Notes: generated by a model not told the origin, from the letters alone. Numbered from the stretch's first letter, positions 1 through 13,310 are shown. The stretch is 64,000 nt of DNA from Eutrigla gurnardus (GCA_963514095.1 OY741276.1:9420407-9484406), one strand, 5' to 3'. Translations and numbers: made by a program.

Positions 1-85
1 CTAACACGGACATACCGGGCCCAGTAACTCTTAAATACACATGTAAGTTCTCTGTCTCCCTGCTTCATTTCGTCTCTCTCTCTCA

Positions 86-86
<1 letters not shown>

Positions 87-169
<83 letters not shown>
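87..169. repeat. (AC)n microsatellite, about 83 bp
   Basis: Uninterrupted AC dinucleotides preceded by a short CT tract (73-84) and followed by ctcacactgcag. It explains the VCVCV translation on the minus strand. Confidence 0.97.
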
Positions 170-175
<6 letters not shown>

Positions 176-3100
176 GCAGCTGCAGTCTTTGAAGGCCGTG
201 GCAGTAGCCACTAATGTGTTGCAGGGTCCTGGTAAGTAGCTGCAAACTGTTTTTCTTTCATCTTCAGGGGAATAGATGAGGAGATAGCGGGACGGGAATG
301 GCAATCATCAGGCAACCAGATTTCCATCACATGAGTAACTCTTATCTCCAAAACGCCAGGTTTTCAGGAGCTCCCTTGTTTTCAGATGAACAGCGGCAGG
401 TTATTCATTTATTTATTCGTTGTGTCTATTTCTCCCTGGGTTTTAAACATGTTTTCATGAAGGTGAATTGTTATTAAATACAGAATATTCAGAGCATTAT
501 CAGTTTTGAAATCAAGGAAACCACGGGAATTGTATTAGGAATTAATGTTTTGAACAAAGTCTTGGGGCAAGGAGACGGGATAAGCCTGGCATGCACAATA
601 TATGAATATTTCTCTGTTCATTAGCCGAATGAACGAGTGGCCGTGCACAACAAACCAAACAAGTGTTGTTAAAAGATTTCAAATGGGCCTTTACATTATT
701 CTGAAGGAACTTGTTAATTAAAGATTTTTACCCCCAGAGGACGGTGCCTAGTCCCGCCTACTGTGCTCTGAATGGCTAGCACTTCTTTTGGGGATTTTTA
801 AAGTTGAAACACTCGGCCATAAGCAAAAAGCAGTGAACCGAGGAAGCTAATCATTAAGGTTATGATATATCATAGTGAGTCAACGTTAGCGAGGGTAAAA
901 ATGTAATAATTGACAGGGTTGAATGAGAATGTTTAATGGATAGTGGTGGCGTTGACAAGAGTGATATGACAGCTTCAGTTCCCCGTTGTAAAGGGCTGTC
1001 TGACAGAAAAATAAAGCCACTTAAAAAAGGCCCACTTAAAGAAATCAATATCGATTTAATATATTCCGGCATAATTTAAGAATTTAATACTTTAAGCGTA
1101 CATTAAAGATACTTGACATTTGAATGCTTCATCCACTCGGGAGCACATCGTATAGGAAATCACATTGCTATCACCATTTGAGTAACTTTACCTATGTTTG
1201 GCTCATCATCTGTAACCAGTGTAGCATAAAAGAACAGTGGAAATATCAAGCTGGCTAACTTACTAGCCAGCCGATTAATGTAAACTGTAACAACTTCTCC
1301 CACACAGTCTAGGAAAACACATGGCTGTTGCCAGATAATCCCCCATCACAGCACCGTGGTGCGGGATTAGCTGCAACACACTTGGGGGGGGGAGAAGGAA
1401 CAGTTCCTCCAGCTACTTACTGGAGCAGAATGATTCAGCTCATTGACAAAGAGCAAAGTTATGCTGTATCATAGTTCACAAGAACTGATCAGATGCCAGA
1501 AAAGAAGGCAAAACAATCTAAACTAACACATGAATGCAATTCATTCGATTAAATGGCACTTAGTTATTACTGCAATTCATTAAAGAATTGATCATCATGC
1601 AGAATGTAGCAGTTTTCTTATCACTACTTGGTCCAAACCAGCCAACACAGGCAGAGTGTTGTAATCTGTGGAGACATCAGTAAGTGTTCTCAATCGATCA
1701 TAAAAGAACATTATCTGACGATCTTCATTTAGATGAGTCTCTATTAAAACATTCTCCTCACACACGGACGGGCCGAGCCCTTCTACACACACACACACAA
1801 AAACACTCGCCTCTTATCGTCAACCCAGTTTTTGCATTCATATTCTAAAAACATCATTTCCTTTCTGTCCCTTGCAGTCAGAGATAGGATGCTGCAGCAG
1901 CAAAACTCCTAATTATTTAATTGCATCAATATTGGTCACTGCTGGAATCACAGTTGTAATTAAGTGTGATTTGAGGTTCCGGGAGTGTGTATGAATTAAT
2001 AATGAGCTAATCAAAAAGCACTTCGGCTGATTGCCAGGACATTAACACCTAGAAAGAGGAAGGGATTTAGCTGTTGTCTGTTTCTGGCTGGTGGAGCCCA
2101 TCTGCATATGTCAGCGCCTCCAATCATTCTTTGTTTTCACTTGAAATCCTACAATTAGCTAATGATATGGAAAATTAAGAGTTCCATGGCCCTGTGCAGC
2201 TTTTGAAGTATGTTTCAAATGTCTGTGTGTTAGCAACGAGCAGCACGATTGGAATAGGTGCACACAAAATGAATTGAAGCGTCATTTGTCAAGGTACAAG
2301 AGTATTTCTCTGGGGAAATATGGCAGGAGAGATCTAAAGAAAGTGACGGTGTGGCATCTCCCTCAAAATGCCATTTTGGCTCCACAAGCAACCCGTCGAA
2401 GCACATGATCTGAAAACATGCGTAGGTCCTGTGACGGGTACTGGTGGCGATACAGCAACCCTTTCCAGAGATCAATTGGGAGTGTGCAGCTGAAACACAG
2501 GCAGACATTACTGTTGCTGAGTATTTGTGCTTCACTAGAACTGCATCTGATCTGAACAATTTGCATGGTTTTTCTGCTGTTGCTGTAGATACAGTCATTT
2601 CACGAATTTCTAGTCTGTACCCTCAGGTCACTTGATTTGGGTACACGAGTCACCGGAGAGAACAGTTAGTTTATACACTTGCGGGACACATGAGAGTTGA
2701 GACATGGCCTCCCTTTTGATTAGAAGACCTTCAGTAGTAGACCTGCCTTAGAGTACTTCACTGAGAGTTAGACTTTTACTATTTAGTTTTCAGCAATGTT
2801 CTGTTCAGTATTTTGAATGTGTTTGGATTTATTAAAACAAGTTGTTTTCTTCTGTTTGAATAGTTCAAATGCAGCGACTTACCCACATTTAAAAGTGTAA
2901 GCCCTTTACAAATCATTCACTGCATATGAGCTGTGACACAGCAAATTCAATTGACCTTTTTAAAAAAAAGTTTAGCATTTTTAACACAATAATTGTTTGC
3001 TGACAAATTGCTGCAAGCGAGAAAACAAGGGATATGGATGCAGCCTATTGATGAAAAGCAACAATGTTATGAGTAATGAGGCAAAATGATAATGTGTGTG

Positions 3101-4442
3101 GATGGATTAACACTTCACACAAAAGAAACAACAATCGAAAGCAGGTGCTTGTATGTTAGATATATAGCATTTGCAGAAACGCCAGAGTGAATAGTGCTTG
3201 TATTTTTAATAACATGACACACGTCAGAGCATCATAAACACATTTTTATTCATGCTTCTCGGCTGGCTCCCGTCTGAGCATGGAGGCTCAGTAATAAAAT
3301 TCCTCATAGTGTGGATGTTGCAATGAAGTGGGAGCACACGCTGACCCGTGGTAGGGTGGCAGACTCTGGTAGGCAGTAGAGGCAGATGGTGGGTGACTAG
3401 CCTCTTCTTGCATGACAGAGGAGTATGTTTTTTTGGCCGTGACTCTATAACGCCAAAGAGCTTTCTTATTTAGGATTTTAAATGAATTCTTTTGGTGGGG
3501 GAAACTAATATTAACTGTCAGCATTAACACTGGCTTTCTGTGCGATGCCCTGAATTCCTTCTGTCTCTTCTGAATGTGGTTCTCCCCTGGATTATTGTAG
3601 TCGTACTGGAACTTTGCTAGCATTTTTTAAACTTATATCGATAACTAAAGCAAAGTAGAGACTGCAAAGAATATATTTCAACAACAGCAGCCTTCTGTTC
3701 AGCATGTCTGGCAACCGCCATGACGTGAAGGAAGCGTATTCATAGACATGCCAGCTTGTAGCCCCATCCCCACTGGGAAACCTTTTCTTTCTGCACCGCT
3801 TCTTTTGTGAGTCTCGCAGTAACTTTGTTCTTGATTTATAATCTTCCACCGTACATGAGTGAGTAATTAAAGTGTTCATGCATTCATACAAATTTTAGTG
3901 ATAAATCAACACAGAAAAATCAGTATGCACCCACATTTTTAATTACCGCCCAATAAGAAACCCGTAATCCGGTTGAGCCCTTCTCAAAGTTGAACCTCCC
4001 TGTTTCTCACTGATGGTGGTGTGTTTTGTGGGCTGAAGGCTAGACATTTAGACTCTGACAATGCTTGAAGATTCTCCTGAAGTTGTAAAACCGATAAACA
4101 GCACTATTGGAGACGGGGGTATTCACACACATCACACACTATCTGATGAAGCGTATCCTGGACACAACATTTTCTGGCAGAGGCTCATCTTTAGCAACCG
4201 AAAAACATCTTTCAGTCCAGTAGCTGGCAGATCATCCACAGATGACATCTGTTGTAGTCCAGTCCAGTCCATGTTTGGTTCCCGTCCCTACAGAGCTGTG
4301 ATCAACAAAGGGTGCCTATCGCTTTGCCTTTTGTTATGTATTTCTTTTCTTTTTAATAATTTAACGTTAATTGGCAACCACGATGATTAGCTTCTTCTGC
4401 CGATTGTTTCATCGCATTTAACCATTTAAAATAAACATGAAC

Positions 4443-4446
<4 letters not shown>
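170..4446. other. Upstream flank, no gene seen
   Basis: AT-rich single-copy-looking sequence. Short ACACAC tract at 1782-1799. Around 1900-2250 it is free of simple repeats and rich in homeodomain-type cores (TTAATT, TAATTA-like, TTAGCTAATGA), so it is a candidate conserved non-coding stretch. The open frames at 2230-2598, 3288-3623 and 3592-3891 (minus) and at 4061-4390 (plus) lack exon boundaries, domains or compositional bias of real coding sequence. Confidence 0.5.

Positions 4447-4449
<3 letters not shown>

Positions 4450-4503
<54 letters not shown>
4450..4503. repeat. (TA)n microsatellite, about 54 bp
   Basis: Near-perfect TA dinucleotide run within an AT-rich flank. It is self-complementary and prone to cruciform extrusion and length change. 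Confidence 0.95.
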
Positions 4504-4505
<2 letters not shown>

Positions 4506-6657
4506 AGTTGTGCATTGTTTGCATCCATGTTTTCTAGCCTCCTTGCTAGCCTTTAATGGAGCATTAAGTGATTACTGTGAATCCAGGGACAGGAATGTCT
4601 CTCGCCTTTCCCTCATGATTGCGTGCATATCTGTACGTCCCTGTGAGTGTTCAAAAATACACTCTAAAAGGCTCCTTTAAAGGGACCCTTTATCAACATG
4701 ACATCAAACAAGAACATGGGTATTACACTGTCTTCATAAGTATTCACTCGAAGAATACCATTTAGTCTTTTGAGCGTACATAAAGACACTTCCACACCAT
4801 CACAAAGAGCCACTTGATCCGTTCCCTGTGAATTCCAACATCACTGACTTTATGTCCTCCACTAATAAGACTAAGATTCCTTAAACAAAGGCGGCTTTGT
4901 TGATCTCCTGCCACCTGCTCCCCTGCTAATGTCTGTCCTTCTTTTTCCGTCACTATACATCTTCATGTCCACTGTTTAGGACAGCCCTTATTTTATGCAC
5001 AAAGTCTGCTTTCAAAGTGGGTCGACCCCATGACCTGAGCTCATTGAGTTTTATTGGCCTTCATGTTCAATTATCACTGAAGATATAAGATGGTATCGGA
5101 CTACGTCACAGCATGATGAAGATGAACAGAGTCCGCCTTACAATCAAGAAATGAACAGTGCATTGATTTTCCTCATGCTTTGTTCTGCAGTGTTTTGTAT
5201 CTTCAGGCCATTACGCAGATTGTAGTTAAGTACACAAATAAAACAACATTCTTTTTATGACAAATGTGTAATACACTCTATGCTGCATGAGGTCACTGGG
5301 ATTTTCATTTAGATTATTGTAGCCACAGTGTTTTTGTACTTCCTGCTAAATCCCCCCGATGTGAGTCTCTGCGTGTGCGCACGCCAGGAAACAATTCAAT
5401 TTGATGACTCGGTTGCATTCTCTCCTTGTCTGTTTGTCCATCTGTCTGTCTGGATACATTTCTTGATTCACTTTGGTTCCCACAGTGATGTTGCACCCGC
5501 TGTACGGCACAAAGCACAGGTCACACAGAGCCATCTAGGGAATGAGATTGTCAATCCTCATCACCAAACAAGCCGCCAAACAACTCAAATCATAAGTGAT
5601 CCGAAAGGATTGATATTATGGGCAGTGTGTGTTTGCAGTAGGCGTATACACACGCACATAAATGTGCGCGTGCACACGCACACACGCCAGACAGAAACGC
5701 ATGATTCACATGATGGAGCCTCATTTTCTCCATCTCAAAATAACACAAATAAATCCTCCTACGCCTGCATCTATGTGTACTACCTGTGCCCCTCCTCTCT
5801 CTCGCCGCTCTTCTCTAATCCACTTGAATGTAGCTGGATATTAGATTAGAAAGTTATAGATGTGATTATTCGTCCCTGGGCACAGCCACCTATTCGCTGA
5901 TTAAAACGTGAACTGGGGGCCATTATGTAACTGCTTGAAGAGATTAAACCTAGTCACCCCCGTGGGGGCCCGCGCTCTGTCATAACGCACAATAGAGATA
6001 GCACAGAAGATGGCAGACATGACGGGATGGTAGTTATACCTACAGGTGGATGGATATGAGGGTAGGAACGGGAGAAAGGACTAATGTTGGGAGCAGGGAG
6101 ACTGGTAATGTAAGCTCAGCAAGTCAGTGACTCCTCTTTTGAAAACCAAATGTGACAAAAACACCCTCATTACATATAAGAATGTGTAACTTGTAATTTT
6201 TTCTGGACATAACCAGTAACCAGGAGGTAGAATTCCATGTGTTTGGAGGACAAAAGGTGCAGTGCTGCTGCTATTGTTTGAGTCTTTTGCTTGAGCCCGT
6301 AGAAAGATTTCTGTTGCTCTTGTGATAGAAAACAAGTGAACACCATGCTCCACCAAGGCAAAATTGAACCCGGCTGAATGATGAAATTCCACCGCCAATG
6401 TTATCACTCAAACTGAAATATTCATAAGTGACATGCTGGTGGCTGGCAGCTCATTGTGAACCCTCTGCCAATTGCTTCGAGGAGCGGATCGTTGAACTTC
6501 TCAAAAGGCATAATCAAATGAACAAGATTATACAAAGATAAATGATGGAGCTCATTTACTTTTTGGAAGTGTAATTGTTTTCCCTCTTACCAAGTTAGAT
6601 TGGGTGATCAGTAAGATTTACAGTGTTTCACGCTGTCAGCTAAATAGTCACTTATAG
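4504..6657. other. Upstream flank, no gene seen
   Basis: No supported gene. Contains a CG/CA-alternating patch near 5640-5690 (cacgcacataaatgtgcgcg and following) and a small dyad CCCCC-GT-GGGGG near 5957-5968. The 173-codon frame at 5328-5849 begins at a non-ATG codon and passes through the CA/CG patch; I regard it as chance. Confidence 0.45.
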
Positions 6658-6938
6658 CAGGATTTCTCAAACCCTTTGGGGTGAGGACCCCCTCTTAATG
6701 GTATTAGATGGATTAAGAATATGCTTATTACTGTTCGTACCCTTAAACGCCATTCAAACTTTAAAACGTTCAACACACAGGACACATGTTGGTCTCCTGT
6801 TGCTGTCACATTTTGTCAATTTAGCTCAAATGCTCCCCATCTGTAGGTATATTCCTTGATTATACGGCCTAAATGTATAAGTTATAGCTAATTATTTTGC
6901 TGACCCGCTGGCAGGGGGGGTCAGTTTGAGAACCACTG
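6658..6938. mobile_element. hAT-like non-autonomous miniature element (281 bp)
   Basis: The left end reads CAGGATTTCTCAAACCC. The reverse complement of the right end reads CAGTGGTTCTCAAACTGACC. The shared CAG-G-TTCTCAAAC terminal pattern, the G-rich 'ggaccccc' inside the left end and the ggggggtcagtttgagaacc right end are typical of hAT superfamily short elements. Flanking octamers (acttatag on the left, ttttatac on the right) match at five of eight positions, so the target duplication is only a weak fit. There is no coding capacity. Family assignment rests on general knowledge of hAT ends, not a database match. Confidence 0.6.
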
Positions 6939-8618
<1,680 letters not shown>

Positions 8619-8810
8619 GCTTGTGTTTTGAGTTTATTCAGCAGTCACTTTAACTGCTATTAAAATGATCATATCGTTCATATCATCATTATTATAGTTA
8701 TTCAAGGGTATTTCATGCTGTCTTTATAGAAGTGGACTTGGACTGATTTCTCTGTTAGTCCATCCCTTTGCAGGTCCAACGCACGTGGCCGTCAGGGGGC
8801 AGACATCAGT

Positions 8811-9480
8811 CGGTGAGCTCGCGCTGAAGCGTGGCTCGCTGGTTTGTTCCACACCGGCAGCAATTATAGGCGCGCACACGCGCGTACGCGCGCAAACAAT
8901 AGATAGATGCAATTAATAATAATAATTTAAAAAAAGAGACGCTGTCAGTTTTTTTCTCACAAATCCAACAAAGTTAAAACAACAATCGAGAAAGTAAAAA
9001 TATAATACATCTGTAAATAAAATCTCAAATAAATGGAGGTTATTTCACCTGTAATTACGGAAACGGAGTGTGAGTGGGAGAGAATGCAGTTCACCCTAAA
9101 CGTATCAAACTACACAAATATCCTTATTCAAACGCGTCATTAAGAGTCGGACGAATGTGCTTATCTTTCTATAGCTTTTTAGACGTTATTAAAGTCGGGA
9201 CGAGGGGAGAGAGGAGCGCAGCGGAGTGGAGGAGAGAGGCAGAAGTGGAGTGTGGTAGCCAGAGGGCGGTGGCATTTCTGTCTCTGCGTAAACGGAGAGA
9301 GTGGAGAAGGAGAGAGCGCACGGAGAAAAGCAGCGCTTAGTGGCGACGCAGCAGCGCCGCTGACACGAGTGAAGGGACCCCGTGGCTGTTCCCACCACCT
9401 CCCTCTTCTCACAGCTTAACCTGCGCCTTCCGAGACGGACTTCCACATCGGGACTAGAGGCTATACGCTCACCCACCTTT
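8811..9480 (+). promoter_or_regulatory. CpG-rich promoter region
   Basis: CG dinucleotides are frequent here (8818-8895 and 9190-9480) in contrast with the CpG-poor, AT-rich flank. The block sits immediately upstream of, and over, the leader of the signal-peptide exon. It includes a 25-bp alternating purine/pyrimidine tract at 8870-8894. There is no good TATA box; the sequence ctatagc near 9170 is a weak candidate. I read it as a CpG-island-type promoter. Exact CpG statistics were not computed. Confidence 0.5.
8870..8894. other. Z-DNA-prone alternating CG/CA tract upstream of the leader
   Basis: Twenty-five consecutive bases alternate strictly between purine and pyrimidine, mostly CG steps with CA and one TA step (gcgcgcacacgcgcg, then tacgcgcgca). 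It lies about 300 bp upstream of the purine-rich leader. Such tracts favour left-handed DNA under negative supercoiling. Confidence 0.6.
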
Positions 9481-9604
9481 TTTTGGGGTGGCTTTGGACT
9501 CGTTTGATCAATCGGCAGACCCTGAGGTGGAGGGGGGCTTTCTCATTTCACCCACCGTGGACCGAGGAGTTGTGCGTGTTTATGCGTGTTACGCGTTGCT
9601 TGTA
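9180..9604 (+). other. Purine-rich 5' leader (5'UTR) of the signal-peptide gene
   Basis: From about 9195 to 9330 the + strand is dominated by GAG/GGAG/AGAGAG with interspersed CG. GC-rich sequence then leads to the start codon. No ATG occurs before 9582. An acceptor-like site (pyrimidine tract, then CACAG ending at 9414) lies inside the block. The true coding exon could therefore begin at 9415 behind an upstream non-coding exon, or the leader may be continuous. The transcription start is not defined by a clear TATA box. Confidence 0.45.
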
Positions 9605-9605
9605 A
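9582..9605 (+). CDS. Upstream ORF (7 codons) overlapping the main start
   Basis: The ATG at 9582 is the first ATG I find in the leader from about 9180 onward. It reads seven sense codons (MRVTRCL) and then TAA at 9603-9605. The final A of that stop is the A of the ATG at 9605, giving a TAATG overlap. The uATG context is weak (T at -3, C at +4), so leaky scanning is expected. The arrangement could tune initiation at 9605 by termination-reinitiation, or push ribosomes to the ATG at 9662. The role is inferred; the sequence layout is seen directly. Confidence 0.45.
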   Translation: MRVTRCL

Positions 9606-9722
9606 TGGGGCAAAGTGGACAGAGAAGTGGAATAGGACGCGGGGCTTGCAGCCTGGTGAGGATGTGCGCCGCGCCGGGGATCCTGCTTCTCCTGCTGCTC
9701 GCACACAGAGGAGTCGCCCAAG
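9605..9722 (+). CDS. First coding exon (partial gene): signal peptide of an unidentified secreted or membrane protein
   Basis: The ATG at 9605 opens a 39-codon frame that runs into a splice donor, with exon end ..CAAG and intron start gtaaag. The last complete codon is Gln (CAA) and one G is left over, so the intron is phase 1, which is usual after signal-peptide exons of extracellular modular proteins. Residues 1-19 (MGQSGQRSGIGRG...LVR) form a basic N-region. Residues 20-39 (MCAAPG, then six or seven Leu/Ile, then AHRGVAQ) form a hydrophobic core with a plausible GVA/Q cleavage. A second in-frame ATG at 9662 has A at -3 and would give a compact 20-residue signal peptide. The ATG at 9605 has G at -3 and G at +4, so either may be used. 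The frame is open upstream to about 9488 but has no ATG there. No mature domain is present, so the family cannot be named. Ig-superfamily adhesion molecules and receptor phosphatases have this gene shape, but that is only analogy. Confidence 0.6.
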
Positions 9723-9728
9723 GTAAAG
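9723..9728 (+). other. Splice donor of intron 1
   Basis: The sequence CAAG/gtaaag matches the vertebrate 5' splice-site consensus well. It falls directly after the signal-peptide coding segment. If it were ignored, the frame would continue to a stop near 9841 through AT-rich sequence with no protein-like content. Confidence 0.6.
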
Positions 9729-10735
9729 CCGGAGAGTCGTCTTATTTTATTTATTTATTTGATGCACTTTATTTCGGAGTAATGGGAGCTTTCCTTCTTG
9801 ACCGAGATGCGGCTGTGTTGCAGCGGCGGTGTGTGTGTTAGCAGGCGGGGAGGCAGAAGTAGCTCCTACCAGGGATGGTTTACTTTTTTTTTATGTTGCC
9901 GTGTTTCCATTTAAACTGAGCCGATGCTGATGAGGGGATGCTTTACGGCGGGTTCGCCGTGTGTATCTGCGCATTTCCCTGACTGCTTCGTGCGCTGCCA
10001 ACGGGAAGGCGAAACCACTGATGAGCTAATTAATTTGGGACGATCGCAACACGGACGCTTAATTCATAAAGGCTGAGTAATGTGTGAGGACGGGTCCCAA
10101 ATACTGCAAAAACTCCCGAAGTGCCCTCTCTGAATTGTATAGCCGTGATTTGTTGTTGTTGCTGCCCGGACTCCTAAAGGGTAAATCAGCTCCGGTGTTG
10201 CACTTACATTTAAAGTGAAGACTGTGAAGGGCAGGACTCGGACTCCGCGATTAGCCGACTAATACTTGGTCGCAGAGCTCTTCGCAATACAGAGGCGACG
10301 CTTCGCTGCTCCGATTGGAGAATTGATCAAAAGTCACAAACACTCCGAGGCGCCAGAAGCGTACAGAGGCAATTACAGGCAACGAACCTCCCAACAACGC
10401 CGGGACTCGAACTGCGAACATTAGTATGCTTTGCAGTTGAAGATTAAATGGCACATTAACACACCAGCATTAGCTAGAAATAAAGCCCCCCCCCCCCTCC
10501 ATATTAGAATAAAAAAGCCAGGCTGCTGAAATGATAAGGTGTTGTTTATTAGAACCCCGCTCGCCCTCTAATCCCCCGGTGATGTACACCAGGCATATTA
10601 AAGTGATATTTCTGGAGAGGGACGTGCAGCACACCCTGGCTGGTGTCTCTGGAGGACAGCAGGTCGCAGGCTGACTGAAGCCCCGATCAGAAGCCTTACT
10701 TTATACCGTCAATACGTTTAATTTTCCTATAAGAG

Positions 10736-10739
<4 letters not shown>
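9723..10739 (+). other. Start of intron 1, CpG-rich first kilobase
   Basis: CG dinucleotides stay fairly common to about 10.4 kb, as expected for the 3' shoulder of a CpG island. A run of C occurs at 10488-10497. The segment 10560-10680 is GC-rich and non-repetitive. I see no second exon. The 10251-10454 open frame on the minus strand is best explained as chance in GC-rich sequence. Confidence 0.4.

Positions 10740-10815
<76 letters not shown>
10740..10815. repeat. (CT)n microsatellite in intron 1, 76 bp
   Basis: CT dinucleotides with one CTAT interruption near 10800, followed by tctctgtgtc. This is a homopyrimidine/homopurine mirror tract (GAGA on the minus strand), capable of triplex formation, about 1 kb downstream of the first coding exon. 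Confidence 0.97.
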
Positions 10816-12240
10816 GTGTCTCTCGTTCAGAACACGTGCCTCGTTAATGTTCATCCAAAAGTCAAATGTCTTACCCTTCTGTTGTTTTACCAAGTTGCCT
10901 AATTCACCAGTTTGGTCTCAGTAACCTGAGAAGTTTGGCCTTATGGTGCGTTTCACCCCCTATTATATAATATATTCTAATATCCTATCAGGACTCTCTT
11001 TGCTTTGTTGCTTTAATCTTTAGCCTTTATTATATAACTAATATTCTGTCGGAAAGCCTCTTACAGTAAGAGTCCCCGCCAGAATGCAGACAAATTGGTA
11101 TCAATGCTACTGATTGGCCCAATTGTGCTGAATTTTGTGCAGTAATTGGACACAATGTTGCCGCTGCCGTTTTCCCCGTTGCCCAGGGGAACAGCGTTTC
11201 AGCAACACCCACCGATATTCATAATGAGCATTCTCTGTAGGTTTACGGTTAAATCAATACATTGCAATCGAGGGCCACAATTTGAGTAGGCTTTTACGCA
11301 CCTCTGATAAATTACACCCTGGCGCTCTATTTGTCTTGGGTAGAGAAATCTGATAATTGGAAAATAAAATTGTTGATGTTTTTCATGAGGATGAAACTCC
11401 TCGATGTAGTCAGGTACATGTCTGAAAAGTTTTGTCCCTCATGCTGTTCCTTGTTTTTAAAGTTTGTTTCTTCTCTCCCTCCTAGTTTGGGCTTGTGTGT
11501 TATGTTGCTGTCTGTTATTTCTCTGTTCCGAACAACTCGACTCGTGTCTCTGAAGTTGGTCCTTTGTGTGTGAGGAGTCACTCCATTAGTTGTTCTGCTG
11601 AATGGGGGGGAAACACACAAACGCATTGACCTAACGGTGGGGGAGTGGGTTGCTTTGTGTACATAGCTGATCCTCTCTGTGCATCATCGCTGCCTTTAAT
11701 TCCCGCTCCGTCCAGGGTCCAGATATTCCTTCATATTGCATATCTGTGTTTCTGTGGGCATGTTGTCCTTGAATGGAAATACAAATAGTTGTTTTAAGCA
11801 AATGATTCCGCTGTTTAGTTCTGCTCATGCATCATTGAGTGTCTTATGGCCAGTTGTTGCCTCCAGTTTAATGCCGCTGTGGAATACTTGGTTTGGTATG
11901 GTTTAATAGCTGGGTTTGTTTTTGAGGCCGTGACTAATGATGTTCAGGATGATGGTGTTTATGGAAAGGATGCGGGCGCTGCGGTGGATTTAAATCTAAT
12001 ATTGATGAATGATAAGAACCCTCAAATTATCAAACTTTTTCTTTTTTTTGGGGGGGGGGTTATCCCACACATAATGGATTAAATCCTAGTTGTTCTACTT
12101 TACTTTACTTCCAGGTCTTTTCTTAAGCTTTTGCTTATGAACCTTTTTTCGCACTTAGTCATTTAATCTGGTACGTATCATCTTTCCTCAAGCTGCAATG
12201 CTAGAAACTGTGTTACACTACGGAGAAGTCATGCATGCAG

Positions 12241-12272
12241 ACACACACAGACACACACAGACACACACAGAC
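12241..12272. repeat. Short 10-bp tandem (ACACACACAG)x3
   Basis: Three perfect copies plus a partial fourth; a CA tract with regularly spaced G. Confidence 0.85.
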
Positions 12273-12787
12273 ATGTGCCCATTCAATGAGAAAAGAGTGT
12301 TAGTTGATCTCCTCTAATGCCAGCTTTAGTGCATGTGTCCGCCTCCCAAGTAAGCCCCACCCTCAAGCCTCTTGGCCAATTAAAAAGCCATTAGCTAAGC
12401 CCCCCTTACATTTGATCTGGAATGAATGGGTGTCAAGATCACTCTACAAAGTCTGAAAAGTCCCCTTGTTTATTATGGCGACTGAGCTGCTCTGTAGCCA
12501 GGTTCCTCAATTCAGCTGCTACACGGTGTTTGGTGTGTTTCTGCGTTATACGGCAGATTAGATTCCACAGTTTGGCCGTTTCTGGTTACAGACGCTCATA
12601 TTTCTGTGGCAGGTTGTGTTTCAGCTCTGGAGCACTCTTCATTACATTGAACACAAAATGTAATTTATTAAGGATAGCCCTTTCACTTTGTAGGTGTATA
12701 TCTGAACCCGCTGTTGCAGAGTACCTGCAGGAGGAGCGTGTATTTATGAACTTGGCAGCGTGGGGATGTTCTCAAAGAACTCCTGTG

Positions 12788-12815
12788 GTGTGTGTGTGTG
12801 TGTGTGTGTGTGTGT
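12788..12815. repeat. (TG)n microsatellite, 28 bp
   Basis: Perfect TG dinucleotides inside the 12422-13087 open frame. Confidence 0.93.
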
Positions 12816-13310
12816 CTTTGTCTCTTTCCAGAACGTCTATACATGGGAGATTGTGTGATTTTTGTACATGTCTGTGTATACTTGGCTTGATAACGGTGCT
12901 CCAGCCGAGCTCGCATGGTATTCGGTTGCACATGTGTGTATGTGTGCTTGTGCACGCTCTTGGCATTATGATATTGCCAGCGCTCCCATGCTGTCTCCCA
13001 TTATGCTCTGATCCTGTCCCATGGTGCACCGCAGCCATCCAGGGTTCAGTGCTTGTGTGGGGGACAACTGGGAAATATTGGAACTAAATAGGCCAATGTG
13101 ATTGGCTGCGCTATGCCAGCCAGCGCAATGCGATTGGCCGAGCCGGTTTTATGTGGTAAATTCGATGCCGTTTCTGTATCAGGGCGAGAGAGGGGGAGAT
13201 AGAAAGAGTGAGAGAGGGGAAGGATGAATGGATGAGGAAGGGAGAGATCTCTCTGGGTGGTTTGTACCAGCTTTGATCACTCCACTAGGACTTGACAAGC
13301 TGACTGACTG

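Noticed and set aside
5328..5849. 173-codon frame
   Set aside because: Starts at a non-ATG codon, passes through CA/CG repeats and shows no domain.
12422..13087. 221-codon ATG-initiated frame, the longest in the window
   Set aside because: It reads through a TG microsatellite, has no recognisable domain, no splice structure and no coding-like composition.
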